A stretch of 64,000 nucleotides of DNA from Udeniomyces pyricola (GCA_039545295.1 BCIK01000017.1:248001-312000); one strand, 5' to 3'; shown: positions 1 through 11,773, counted from the stretch's first letter. The notes: a model not told the origin generated them from the letters alone. Program-made: numbers and translations.

Positions 1-859
1 TTATGACGTGCGGCGTGCAGCTCCTCTCATCCAACGTCGACGCAAGATATTGTCCCGTACTGTTGACTGCATACGTTTCGTGATGTATCAAGACGTCATA
101 AGCGTGCCAGGATACGGTCGCTCGAGATCATCTAGCTATCAACACTCCTCGCTGGAATCCAAATGGTACAGACTAGATGACATGCAAAATAATCAAAGAC
201 GATATGATTCTGAGCCAATTAATGGTCAGATGGGCGTGTCGGTCGCTATCAATATATGAATCAACAACGTCAGGGCGCGCTCAGCTACAGGCTCTCGCGC
301 GAGTACTAGTGTCATTAAGCCGACGACGATTCACCTCGATCGCTGACAGCTATCGGGCTCTTGAGATAGGCTGTACGTTAGGTTGATTGACATGCGGCGA
401 GATAGGCACTGGTCAGCTACACATGGTCGACGATTCGAGCGAGCGGCACGACGTGAGTGATAAGGCAAGCGAAAATATATATGCATATGAAGGGGGATCG
501 GAGGAGACCGAATCCGAAGGCGCTACCGGAAACCTTGTGGTCTAAGAATATGTAAGCAAGCATCAGTCGATCTGAGCGCCTGACCACCCGAGCGCGCCCT
601 CGAGCTTTCGGTTGACAACAAGGAGCTGACATCCACCTCCTTCTCGTCGGTTACTCGGCTGCCGGACCGACACGACGCTATTAGCTTCGGTCAATATGCG
701 GCACCACACCTTTCCTTCCGTCTCTCATCTCATTTGCCAACCCCATCGCTTGTTTGCTGCTGTCCCACACTACCCTCCGATTCGACTATTACCACCATTT
801 CTCGACCTGACCCAATTAAATCCAGCCCAGATCGTACATAGCAGCTCCATCCGCACACC
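1..859. other. intergenic, no gene recognised
   Basis: I see no convincing coding exon here. Open frames are short, have no family pattern and lack paired splice sites. The last 150 bases are C/T-rich and lead into the start codon of the MFS gene, so they probably hold its promoter and 5' leader. Confidence 0.5.
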
Positions 860-3744
860 ATGCGCTCATCAAGCAACGCTAGTTCCAGCACCCAATCCAG
901 CTTCACCCTAGAGGATGTCACCCCGACTGCACCAGGTTCCCAGCCAACAGTTTCATCCTCAGCTCCGGCTCGCGAGCGAACAGCTCCGCTGGTTCAGGCG
1001 GGGTTCATTGGGAGCGCAAGGGACCAGCTCGATGTGGCAGAGAAAGGAGAAGTTTCTCGGTGGGTTTTCAGCATTGCTTTCTTCTACCTTGTGGTACGTC
1101 AGATCAAATGACTCAAGTCTAAGCTGATCGATGGTCTTTTTTGCTTTCGTCCTCAGAGGCAAAGGACCGTACGATCCCTCGCCTGAGTTTGAACAGGCAA
1201 CTGGACTGCCCGCGCCTAAGACGGCTGCCGATGCCTTCGCTGAGAAGAAGGAGCTCGAACATCCTCGCTCTGCGATGGGTACCGAGACGGATAACGACAA
1301 GTCTTGGGAAGTCAGCTGGGAACCAGGCGAATCGGCCAACCCGATGAACTGGTCATCGGCCAAAAAATGGTACCTGACTGCCGTGGGTGGACTTCTTGTC
1401 TTGAATTCGTGAGTGTTGGATATCATAGCAACTTCATGCTTGCTGCTGTGTTGTCTTCCTACCGGCTGAATTGTGACACATGCATCTGGCCAACTTGTTG
1501 AACCGTTGCTTTCCTCCAGCTCGTTTGCATCATCGGCACCGGGTGGAGTCGTTCCCCAGATGAGCCGCGTCTTTGGCATGAACGAGATTGAAGGAACTCT
1601 TGTTATATCGATCATGGTCGGAGGGTATGTTGTCGGACCTCTGGTAAGTCCGTATCGCCACACTTGTCTGCGGATCAGTAAGGGTAGGTGATTGACGTCG
1701 CGATCTGGTTGGTTTTCTCTTTTCCAGTTTTGGGGGCGTAAGTACTATCTATCTGCTTGATCCAGATCCGCTAGGTACCTTGGCCCTTGTAGCTGACATG
1801 CTCCAATACCATCTCGTCTCTAGCCCTCAGTGAGACGTACGGTCGACGTCCACTCTTCATCATCTCATTTGCAGCATTTACCCTCCTTCAGATTGGCTCA
1901 GCCTTGGCTCCCAACACCGGTGCCGTTCTCGCCTTTCGATTTCTGAGTGGTGTTGCGGCAGCTTGCCCACTCACGAACGCTGGATCCATCTTAGGCGACA
2001 TGTTCGACGCCAACACGCGTGGCAAGGCGGTCTCGATCTTTGTCGTTGCCCCCTTCTCCGGACCAGCCTTGGGACCCATCGTATGTCCGATGCAGCCAGG
2101 TCACTTTCTAGTTTGAGCGCATGTATAGCGATCTCACGGCTGATTCAATTTGATGCTGGCATGTGGATGATTGTCTTTAGGTCGGAGGCTTCATCGAGGT
2201 TGCGGGTTTAAAATGGTAAGCATACGCAGACATTGCTTCTGTGTCTCACGAATGAGGCTGATGGGTTCCTTGAAATCGTTTCTGGTTCGAACCCCTCAGG
2301 TACTGGCTGTTCTGGGTGCTTTGCGCTTTTGCGGGCCTGTGCACAGTCGTTGTTTTCTTTACGCTTCCCGTTAGTGCAGCAACCTCTTTCGCCGGCGCCG
2401 CCAATGTGTCAACTCAGTCGCTCATCCTATGACGGTACATCCACAGGAAACATACACGCCCGTGCTCCTGGTTCACAAAGCAAAGCGTCTGAGGAAAGAG
2501 ACGGGAGATGATCGATGGTATGCGCCTTGTAAGTGTCTTTGCCTCTGGTTTTCTGCCACACGTTTCTTGCCTGGTTGACTATGCTGAGTCACAATCAATC
2601 TTGTTGCTTGACGTGTAGTGGAAAAGAAGAAGACCGGATTTGCCGCTCGAGCCAACGATGTTCTTGTACGACCGTTCGTCATGCTCTTTGAGGAGCCCAT
2701 GCTGCTGTGTATGTACTTCATATGTGGTGGACTCGTTTCCCTCTTCTGCAGTATTGGTATCGCGCTTCCAAGACATTCAAGGTGCTGACGTCAAATTACT
2801 CACTTACAGGTATCACTCTCTACATGAGTTTCCTCTATGGCATCCTCTATCTCAACTTTGTTGCGTATCCCATCATCTTTGAGCTAGGCCACGGCATGAA
2901 CGCCGGTATCTCGGGCCTCATGTTCCTTCCACTGTTTCTCGGCTCCATCGCGGCCGCTTGCTTCTCCATCTTTTACATCAACCCGCGCTACATCTCAAAG
3001 TCGGCGGCATGGCCCCCTTATAAGGCTCCACCCGAATTGAGACTGGAGAGCGCCTTGTCTGGCGCTGTTATTTTGCCCATCTCCATGTTTTGGTTGGCGT
3101 GGACTTCTTACGACGTGCGTTCCTCCTTTTTTTCTGCTTTTCTTGATTGGGTTTTCCAATTCGACGGATGCGGTCTCACTGTGGGATATCTATGCTGACA
3201 TCCGACTGTGAAACCCCATTCTGTTTACACAGAGCGTACACTGGATCGCGCCGTGCCTTTCTGGCTTTGCCCTCGGCGTGGGCTTGATTCTTGTCTTTCT
3301 CGCCCTGTTTTCGTACATCATCGATTGCTACCTCATGTCGGCCTCGACCGCTCTCGCCGCGACGACCGTCGTCCGGTCGTTGTTTGGCTTTGGCTTCCCG
3401 TGAGTCCTCAATTTCTTCTTTTGCCCTTTTTTTTTCTTCATCATATCACTCGGTTGTATCTCTGGTTGAATCCTTCTTCAGGATACCAAGCTGACTTACA
3501 TGATCCCAATTTTCATCTTTGCCCTCCTCCTTCTCCCCCCTTTTCCCTCCCTCATCCTCCTCATCCTCCTCCTCATTTCCCTCTTTCTAGACTCTTCGGT
3601 CGTCAAATGTACACAACCCTCAACCCGCGTTGGGCCGGATCGACGCTGGGGTTCATTGCGCTCTTGTTCGCGCCGATCCCGTTCCTGTTTTTGAGGTATG
3701 GCGAGCGGATCCGAGCGTTGTCGAAGAATGCGGTCGCTCGTTGA
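860..3744 (+). CDS. MFS drug/polyamine:H+ antiporter (DHA1-like)
   Basis: This encodes a major facilitator transporter of about 581 residues, probably a plasma-membrane proton antiporter exporting drugs or polyamines. I infer 12 exons: 860-1059, 1157-1408, 1520-1643, 1728-1737, 1824-2080, 2181-2215, 2300-2369, 2447-2528, 2619-2708, 2810-3114, 3233-3399 and 3591-3744. All introns are GT-AG and the phases join without a stop. The N-terminus is Ser-rich and cytosolic. It is followed by the NPMNWS-type entry to helix 1 that marks DHA1 transporters, the loop motif ETYGRRP after helix 2, the RFLSG/GDMF helix-4 region, GPALGPIVGGF in helix 5 and LPETYTPVLL after helix 6. The C-terminus ends in PLFGRQMY, a final hydrophobic helix and a short basic tail. 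Exon 4 is only 10 nt yet supplies part of the motif-A loop. The family call is strong; the substrate is unknown. Confidence 0.9.
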
Positions 3745-4814
3745 AATTTAAGTGAGAGAATGGGATGGTGAGAGGAGGGTTTAAGAAGTAGAAGGGAGAT
3801 TGGAGAAGGGGTCGACTATCTATATATATATATACAGTTCAAGTCGATGTTTATCACATTCGTCGTGACTTGTGTGCAGATAGGGGCGGAAATATATCGT
3901 TCATGGGAGATCGTCTGTATGATTGACGTCAAGATCAAAAGAAAGGACTCGAAGTTCATTCATCATTGAGAAGGGAGGGGAGGGATTATATTGATTTGAT
4001 GAATTGGGCTTGGAGGGAAGAACGTGTATAGGACATGCAGATCGAGCAGAGCAGAGTAAAAGTAAAGTGAAGTAAAAAAAAAAAGGAGAAAAAGAAAAAA
4101 GAAAAAAGAAAAAAGAAAAAAGAAAAAAGAAAAAAGAAAAAAGAAAAAAGAAAAAAGAAAAAAGAGACCAAGTCATGGTACCAGCGCGCGGCAGAGGAAG
4201 TATAAAAAAATGGGGGAAATGAAGGGAACGTCGAGGACCGACGCAATAATGCATGATGATGATGATGATGATGGAGGAGCGGAAAACGAGAACCAAATAA
4301 AGAAGAAGAAGAAAAAAAACGAAGAAAAGAAGAAAAAAGAAAAGAAAAAGGTTTCTATAGGGAAAAAAAAAAGAAATAAACGGGAGAAATAATGGACGAG
4401 TTGTAACGAAGCGGCATACATACCAGTGATGGCAACTTTTTCAAAAGCAAAAAAAAAAAAAAACCAAGCAAACCGGTTGGGGGTTTTATTTTTCTGTTCG
4501 AGCGGTATGGAAGCGAAAAAAAAAACGTTGGGCGCTAGCTATTCAAGAGGGCCGGGGCGCAGAGTGATGATCTCCGAGGCGATGTGGACCGGAGGGGATA
4601 TCGAAAATCGGTCGATGCAAGAACCATGCCAACGTGCTGTCGAGTGGGTGAAGTAACGAGCAGTCGAAAGAAAAGGGTTTATGTGAAGCGAGCAGCCACT
4701 ACGTGCGAGTGTCCGACAAGATGCAAAAAAAAAAGTTTCCAGCAGACTAGGAACATCTTTCCCCTCCTCTTACCAACCGCCCCCTTAACCTTCGATGTGT
4801 CGATGTTGTTTGTT
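3745..4814. other. 3' flank between convergent genes
   Basis: This lies between the convergent MFS gene and the HSP20-like gene and is very purine-rich on the + strand. It contains an AT repeat at 3821-3834, a 7-bp GAAAAAA array and several A runs. I see no coding exon. The Phe/Lys-rich open frames are products of the A-rich sequence. Confidence 0.5.
4094..4163. repeat. 7-bp tandem repeat (GAAAAAA)x10
   Basis: Ten perfect tandem copies of GAAAAAA sit about 350 bp past the stop of the MFS gene. Similar A/G-rich sequence continues on both sides. It is a microsatellite with no sign of coding. Confidence 0.9.
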
Positions 4815-5310
4815 TTAAAATTGGTATTTCACACTCTCCCTTCCTTGAGCCCTCTCCAACTCCCTCTCCAACTCATCCCTCGTTCCCAATCCCAACTTCT
4901 CCATCTGATCCGCCACGCTTAACCTCGTCCCCCCACTTTTCCCGGGCGACCATTCCGTCTCGCGCTCATAAGAGAACCTCTCTTCGCCCCCACCGCCACC
5001 GCCGACGGAAGGACGTCGACGGGCCGCTTTCGGTGGAGGCGGTTCGGAGCTCCAAGACGACGTCGATCGACGAGGAAGCGAAGGCGGTCGAGCGGGATGC
5101 GAAGATGACGAAAGAGGAGTCGAAACCGTCGAAGTTCGCTTGGGAATCGTCACTCGCATCTCGAATCCATCGAACCTGTTCAAAACGTAACAAAAAAAAA
5201 AACACCGCGCACGAGGAAAGACAAAAGAAACAAAAACAAAAATGACATCTGGATCAGTCCTTGACTCTCTCGTAGGGTCTGTCTGTACTTGCATTGTCTT
5301 CATTTTGTGC

Positions 5311-5349
<39 letters not shown>

Positions 5350-7392
5350 GCGTGAGGTTTTCCAGTGGTTTGAAACATTTCTCGTCTCCAAATCCCTGCT
5401 CCTTCCTCTTAACTGACCCAACTCTTCACCTTCACCTTCACCTTGATCCAACCCAAACCTCCCATTCCAAGCCCCCCCCCTCTCCCTCTCTTACCTTCCT
5501 CCCCTAACTTAACGTACCCCCAAGGGATTAGACAAAAAAAAAAGAAGAAAAAAGACTCACTGAGCTTTGATCTTGGCGAGGTCAGCATCGTCGCCAAACG
5601 TAATCTTACGCTCAAAGTGGGCGCCACTCTCGCGTTCCCATCGATCGGCGACAATGTGTAAAGTCCGTCGACTCTTGGTCGCCAAGGTGATGCAATCCAA
5701 CCTAGAACACAAAAAAAAAAAGACAAGAGGATGGATGAGTATGGGGGGAGAGAGGGGGGGAGAGGCACAGATTACAAAGTGAGATGATCGAGCAAATGGA
5801 GAGCAATCTTCCGGAAAGAAACAGAATGAAAGACAAGAAGAAGTACGACCAAAGGTGGAAAAAAAAAACTTCCCATCCATCACGGTTCTTTTCCAAATTC
5901 AAGAAAAGAGAAAAGAAAAAAAAAGAAAGAAAAAAAAAAAACTCACGAGAACCCAGGCAAACAAATGATCAAGACCCAACCTTCCTCACTCGTTTCCACA
6001 CTCAACAACTCTTCATCCTTGACGACTTCCTTTGCTTCCTCACCTTCCCCTCCCCCTTTCGTCAGCGCCAAATCGCTCGCCGGCCAAGCCGCCGGTTTGA
6101 TCGGCGTGCTCACGCAGCAACTACTGCTCGACGACGCCGTGCTCGACGTCGAGTGGATCGAAGCCGACGACGACGACGTCCTCGAGAACAGCGACGATCG
6201 AGGCGAGGACGTTAGGAGGGACGATTGGTGGGTCGTCGTGGACGATCCGTTGGAGAAGACAGAGTAATGCGAAGGCGCTTGGGAGGTGGATGAGGACGAT
6301 GTTCGGGAGGTCGAAACGGAGGTATTGGGTCGATGATGATGATGTGACGCCGGAGGGGAATGGTATGTCGAAGATGGCGATGGGAGAGGTTGGTTGCCAG
6401 TCATTTTGGGTGGTGGAGGCTGAGAAGCAGTTTCGGGTGGGAAGACCGTCATGGTCGAGGAAGATGAGGATGGGTGTGCAGGAGGTGGGTAAACGGTCCG
6501 GATAGGCGACGAAGCTTGCGATGCCTGCGGGGTTGTCTCTAATTGAGTGGGTGGTTGAAGCATCGATGCAGTGGCTGTCGTTGCGGGATGAGGATTGAGA
6601 GAGCGAGGAAAGTAAGACGGTGAGGATGGACTATTGGCAGAAAAAAAAGAACGGGCAAGAAAGACAAAAAACAAAAGAAAGCAAAGGATGGTTAGCATGT
6701 GAGATCTCTGTGTGTTTCTCTTTAGTATATAAATATGATGGGTCTCACCCAGCGAGTTCGGCCCCGCCAACGGTCAGATCGGGAGGTCTCTCTCCCCTCG
6801 GTGTCTTCTCCTCCCAACCTCCGACGTTACTCCCACTAGACGAGTGCCAACTACTGGCGGCCGTACTGCACGCGCCCATCGTCCTGCCGAGCGTATCCGT
6901 GCCATCTTGATCTTCGGCCATGAGCCTCCCGTCGTCGTCCTCTTCAGGATCGTTGGAGAACAGGCTCGAAGCGGAGGACGAGACGGGGGAAGACCCATCG
7001 GTCTCGCCGGCTGGCGAGGTGGATGAAGTAGAGGATGAGCGGTGGGCTTGACGGCTCGATGCAAAGGATGAAGGGAGGAAGAGGGATGGGATGGGTTTGC
7101 TCCTAGATGGGAAGGATGCGGAGGGTGATGCTTGCAATGAGGAGGAGGATGCAGTTGATGCGGCTAGGACCGGCGGTGGAGCTCCTATCCCTCCCGAGGC
7201 GGAGGTGGGAGAGGACGAGGATGAGGCCGATGAGGGAGTGAACGGGTGTTTGGAGCCAGCCGCGCGGGAGAGCGTCGCCGTCGGTGTAGAGCAAGCTGAC
7301 GACGATGACGATGCAAGCGGATTGGAGCTCGTGGAGCTCGATGGAGCCGGATGCTTGGACGAGGAAGAGGACGTGAACTTGGAGAATGGCAT
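4815..7392 (-). CDS. Ser-rich protein with HSP20-like (alpha-crystallin/p23 fold) domain
   Basis: I infer four exons on the minus strand: 7392-6749, 6630-5947, 5701-5561 and 5175-4815, giving about 609 residues. The first two thirds are very rich in Ser, Thr, Pro and His and are probably disordered. The region spanning the ends of exons 2, 3 and 4 (about residues 430-505) looks folded. It runs from GWVLIICLPGFS through a charged beta-strand segment (TLHIVADRWE, HFERKITF) to MRVTIPKR. This resembles the beta-sandwich of HSP20-like chaperones, with a strand ending in R-V-T-I-P. After it come a second basic/Ser segment and a Gly run. Splice phases join cleanly, with GTGAGA or GTGAGT at all three donors. 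The start is the first ATG of the open frame. The domain call rests on pattern only; function as a chaperone is inference. Confidence 0.6.
5312..5345. repeat. 34-nt T homopolymer in intron 3
   Basis: This is an uninterrupted T run on the + strand, read as A in the sense of the HSP20-like gene. It lies inside that gene's third intron (5560-5176). The length is probably uncertain because of sequencing error in homopolymers. Confidence 0.8.
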
Positions 7393-7439
7393 GGCGAGTA
7401 GCTGGTAGGGCGCAGACGGACGGACGGGCGGGCGGACGA

Positions 7440-7467
7440 GCAGGCAGACAGACAGACAGACAGACAG
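7440..7467. repeat. (GACA)n microsatellite
   Basis: Perfect CAGA/GACA tetranucleotide repeats lie just upstream (in gene sense) of the HSP20-like start codon at 7392, so they fall in its 5' leader or promoter. Confidence 0.75.
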
Positions 7468-8822
7468 GTACGAGGCAAGTGATTAGAAATGCAAGGCTCA
7501 AAGCTCAGAGGGTGAACGAAGGGAAGGAAGCAACACCAATAGGATGTAGGGTGTATATGTGAGTGTGTATAAGTATGTATGTGTGTGTGTATGTGCCAAG
7601 CGGTAATCGGATGTTGGTTGTTGGTTCGATGTAACAAGAGGCAGGAGTCGCGTGGAAACGAAAGACGAGGAGAGGAGTCTGATTGGGCCGAGGGATGGAT
7701 GGGTGAATGTGTCGATGGGGATTCGGCAAGTGGATGGCGAAAGGAGGAGGATCGTCGGACGGCTACAACAAGTCAAAGAGGACGACGTCGACGCTGCACA
7801 GGAGAAAAAGAGGGAGGGAGGGTGGAAGGGAAGGACAGGGAGAAAGAGTGAGAGAAAGGAGCGAACGCGTGGAGGGGGAGGGGGAGGGGAGGCTCGATCG
7901 TCAAGGCGGCGGCGGGGCGCGTGCGAAGCTGGGGTTTCCAGTCGAGCTGTTCTGGGCCAGACGCTAGCTGACGTTGTCGGTGGCGCAGCAGATATTGGGA
8001 GCTGCGTGTATGTGGGGTGCGTGGATATGGGTGTGTGTATGCAGGTGTGTGTGTGTGTGAGTATGTGTGTAGGCGTGCGTGTATGGGTGAGTGAGAATGA
8101 GGCGCGGAGAAGGGAGAAAGAGGAGGTGAAGAAGAAAGAGGAGATCGAGAGAGAGACACGAAGAAACTATGGCAGATGACGAAACCAAACAAAACCCAAT
8201 CAATCCATTTTAATCAACCCTTCAACTTAAACCAGACGTGGGGCATTCATCATTCATCATCGCTTATATAATCATCTTCATCATCCACCATGATTAATCC
8301 TTTTTTTTTTCTCTTTTTTTTTTGTATCCTCATCATCGTCAGTCTCATATATAGTCAGCTTTCGACATCTCAACCTCTCATATACATATTGTCCCATCCA
8401 TCAACCTCCCAAACCGAGTCACACACACACACACACACATACTCACTCACCACTCATGTCCCCTCTTTAGTGCACGATCAGTCCTCAGAAACGTCATCGA
8501 TCCTCATCGATCGGTCATCTGCGCTTTGCGCGTGCGCGGCCATGCATATGCACAGGTGGTCAAACCGCAATGTACTCTTTTGTCCTCCATCTCCACCTCC
8601 ACCTCCACCACATTTTCACTGCACATTCACCCCAACCGACTAGCGCCCACCCCTTATCCATCCATGGACGACCCGACAGCTACAAACAGGGACTCGATAG
8701 CTGGTAGCAGGCATTCATGGTATGTATTCATCCAACGGCCCTCGCGCCGCGCTCACGAATCTAAATTACGCCCTAGCCTAGCTCAGCCAGGCGCGCCGGA
8801 CAGGTAGGTGTGCATGTCCCCG

Positions 8823-8824
<2 letters not shown>

Positions 8825-8863
<39 letters not shown>
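8825..8863. repeat. 39-nt A homopolymer
   Basis: Uninterrupted A run in spacer DNA. No adjacent retroelement gene or clear target duplication is visible, so it is treated as a simple repeat. Confidence 0.8.
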
Positions 8864-8865
<2 letters not shown>

Positions 8866-10182
8866 AAATTTCTACTCTGCGACCAGCGCTGCACGTACTC
8901 CAACCCCGTACGCACGACGTCGATGGATTTTTTTTTCTTTCTCTTTTTCTTCTTTCCTTTCTTTTTCTTTTCTTTTTTATTTATCATCATCCCAGCTGAT
9001 GATTCGGCATCAAGCCTAATCAAACCTTTCGCAGATAGATAGATACATGTATATATATACACATGACATGTCACTTGAATCTGTTCAAAATCATCGCATT
9101 GACTCCATGCAAGTCAGTCAAGTCGGTCTCAGTCGAACTTCGTTCGATCGATATGCGTCGCGCACTGCGAAACGGATCGATCGTCGTCCTCAATCCGGCG
9201 GCCGGAATCATGGATTCTCGCATCCTAAGGACGAGATATATATATATACATATAGATGATGATGGGTCCATTGTCGAGGAGACGGTTGGGTTTTCCCAAG
9301 GGTGATCTCGAGCGCACTGGTTTTATGTGTAAAGGACTTCCTGGCAGGGCGCGCGCGTTTTTTTTTTTTTTTTTTTTGGAGGGAGGAGGGTCAGGCAAAA
9401 TCAGACTGAGTAGGGGTGTTTCATATTTTTTTGTTCGTTTTTTTTTTTCGTTGTACAACGATGTCATCGATAGGGGACGTCGTGATAGATAAATAGGGGT
9501 GGGTGAGAGAAAAGAAGGGAGGGAAATGGGGGGGGGGGCGGGATAAAGAAATGAAGGAAAGAAGGTAAGAAGAAGATGTAGAGGGGAAGAGAAAAAGAAG
9601 AAAACTCGCCAGCGAGGAGATTTAGAAAGGAAGAAAAAGAAACAAAACAAAAAAAAGGACAGGAATGGACGAGTTTACAACCAAGCCCGCCAAAAGAGGA
9701 GGGTCAAAAAGCGAAAGAAAAAGAGAGAGAGAGAGAGAGGAAGAGACATAGACGAGAAGAAAGGGAGATGGAAGGCATAAATGCAATCTTCCTCGATCGC
9801 AGAGGGAGGAGGGGGGGGGGGATGCGACCGACCCTTGACGTGAAAAAGCAGTCTGCTGACCTGCAAGGAAAGAGGCTGGCAGTCCAGAGACGACAAAGGT
9901 AGGGTACATCAGGAGAATGGAGGAAAAGACAAGTGAAACACAGGCAACAAGAGAAGGAAAGAGCAAGAGAGGAGGAGCAAACATGTCAAGCAAAAATGCA
10001 ATAGAGAGGAGAGGGAGTTTTGGGAGTCCATGACTTTGACAAAGCAAGAAGAGACCAGAGTTCGATTAGGCGACAAGTCAGTAGGGAAGACAACGTGAGA
10101 TGATCATGGTTGATGCACACGGGTAAATCTAGGTCGTGCAACGTACCAAGAAGGAGAATGAAGGACGGTGCATCTCGATAGC

Positions 10183-11547
10183 CTAAGCTGGAGCAGTGTG
10201 TCCGCAGTCTCGGCAGATGGCCCAAAGCGAGCGTTCGCCCGATGGGTTCGGGTTCGAAAGGACGATCGAGGGCGGCGAGATGCACGAGGGACTAGAGATC
10301 GACATGTAAAGGAGAGAGAAGGTTTTATTTTTAGGGGGAAGGAGCAGGGAGGGGTTGAGAACAAGGGGGAAAAAGTTGAAGTCGAGAACAAGCCTGTCAG
10401 GACAAAGGGATCGAACAGATCGGACGAAGAGGCCCGGTGGGATCGCTCGCGCAAGGCCTCTCCAGGAATAGATTGTTCGTACCCATGAACTCGAACGCCT
10501 CCAGCCTGGGGACCTCCCATCATGGTGTCCTCTCCCGAATCGACGGGAGCGACGGTAGCACCCTTGCCCTTCCATTGAGCGATGAACATGGCCATGTCCT
10601 CCTCATCGACCTCGTCGTCATCGCCGTAGAGCATGCCTCGCTCGCGCTCCTCTTCGGTCCGAGCGGCGGCCGAAGTCGAGATGGACGAATACTGGTGGTG
10701 AACGGACCAGCTTGGAGCGGATTCAAAGGAGGGCGTATCGGGGAAATGAGCGGACGATGCGGGAGAGGACGTGCTCGAGGATGAGGGATCGAAGGGCGAG
10801 GGGAGGAAGGCGAGGTTGGGAAGCGGTCGGATTTGCTGACGTGTGAGGGAGAATGCGGAGATGCAACGATGATGAGTATGTCGGTCGACTATCACACTAC
10901 GGTCAAGAGGACGAGTGGGGTATGATGGGGGCGAGGGAAGGGGGAGAAGAAGATAGGTAGGGGAAAAAAAAAGGAGAAAAGAGACAACGAGGAGGGTAGA
11001 GAGCGAAATGAACAAACCTTTTGGACGTGCACGTCAGACGCGTCCGTAGGCATGGCGCCGTCCATCATTGACATTTCCGCCTCATCCTCCGTGTCGTCAA
11101 TCTTGCGCTTCGAGAGCGATCGCGAGAACGACGGAAACACGGGTGCGTCCGAGGACATGGGGAAGAAGGACGAAGGGGAGGATTGCATATCTGGAGTTTG
11201 ACGAAGTGGGTGGAAGAGTGGGTGGGTGAGGGTAGTGGTGGTGATGTTGCAGGAAGGGACTTTGTGAGAGTGGCTCGTGTGAGGATACAGGTCCGAAGAG
11301 TAGTACCGTTGGAAATTGGGGTGGGGCGCGTAGAGCGTGGGTAGATGCGATGCTTCAAACGAGTTTGAGACGAGAGAGGCAAATGTTTTGGGGGGATCGA
11401 AAGGTAAAAAGGATGGAAGGAGGTGGGTGGATGGATGATGGGAAGGAAGGAGGTGAAGGTTGAAAGAAAGACAAGGGCTAAAGAGGAAGGAGGGGAGGCT
11501 TGAAATTCACTTAGTCCGACCAGCCCAAATTGACCGAAATCGTCCAT
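10183..11547 (-). CDS. hypothetical small protein with C-terminal CxxC
   Basis: I infer four exons: 11547-11511, 11190-11018, 10835-10483 and 10291-10183, giving about 223 residues. The alternative is a start at 11188, the first ATG of the second exon, which drops 13 residues; the ATG at 11547 joins in frame across a GTGAAT...CCAG intron. The N-terminal half has a basic KRK next to acidic DDTEDEAE, which suggests a nuclear protein. The middle contains LPNLAFLPSP, a Ser-rich linker, an acidic DDDEVDEEDMAMF segment and HGYE/G at the last junction. The final exon ends in ICRDCGHTAPA, where CxxC could be half of a zinc knuckle with an upstream Cys. I do not recognise the family. It faces the next gene across a 226-bp divergent promoter. 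Confidence 0.55.
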
Positions 11548-11773
11548 GACCCGGCGCCAAGTTTTACTTTTCTTTTTTGGACACCGTTCCCTTTGGCGCC
11601 ATTGACGTCACATCCTCTCCGATTTATCTCTCGAGTTCTGGCCTTGCCAGCTCAGCTCGCTCTGCTCCTTGTTTCTTTCGACTCTCCGCCTCCTTCCCAA
11701 CGTTTCAATCACTCACACACACACACACACACACTAGACCGCCCAAACCCACTCACATCATCGCGCCCTCATC
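11548..11773. promoter_or_regulatory. divergent promoter region
   Basis: This is 226 bp between two head-to-head start codons (minus 11547, plus 11774). It contains a CTTTTC-rich tract near 11565-11580, TGACGTCA at 11604-11611 (a perfect CRE/ATF-type palindrome) and a CA run at about 11714-11735. Shared regulation of the two genes is inferred from the geometry. Confidence 0.5.

Larger units (their letters stand above)
7393..10182. other. long spacer with microsatellites
   Basis: This is 2.8 kb between two minus-strand genes. It includes the presumed promoter of the HSP20-like gene (7393-8200) and the 3' flank of the next gene. It holds a GACA array (about 7440-7467), GT/GTAT-rich stretches (7555-7595, 8030-8090), a CA run near 8420-8440, a 39-nt A run, a 17-18-nt T run near 9360 and an 11-nt G run near 9530. 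No open frame shows a protein family or matched splice sites. Confidence 0.45.

Noticed and set aside
1060..1127. Hydrophobic segment WVFSIAFFYLV as an extra N-terminal helix of the MFS protein
   Set aside because: It belongs to the first intron. Splicing at GTGGGT 1060 gives the right phase for exon 2 and the usual cytosolic N-terminus; the GTACGT donor at 1094 gives the wrong phase.
2280..2300. tRNA T-loop-like GGTTCGAACCCC
   Set aside because: It lies inside an intron of the MFS gene next to its 3' splice site. No matching acceptor, D or anticodon stems are seen around it.
7500..8203. Open frames of 80-175 codons on both strands
   Set aside because: They are made of GT/GA/CA microsatellites and Arg/Glu or His/Thr runs, with no family signal and no paired splice sites.
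8825..8863. Poly-A tail of a retroposed gene
   Set aside because: No coding or RNA-like sequence precedes the A run on either strand and no target-site duplication is evident.
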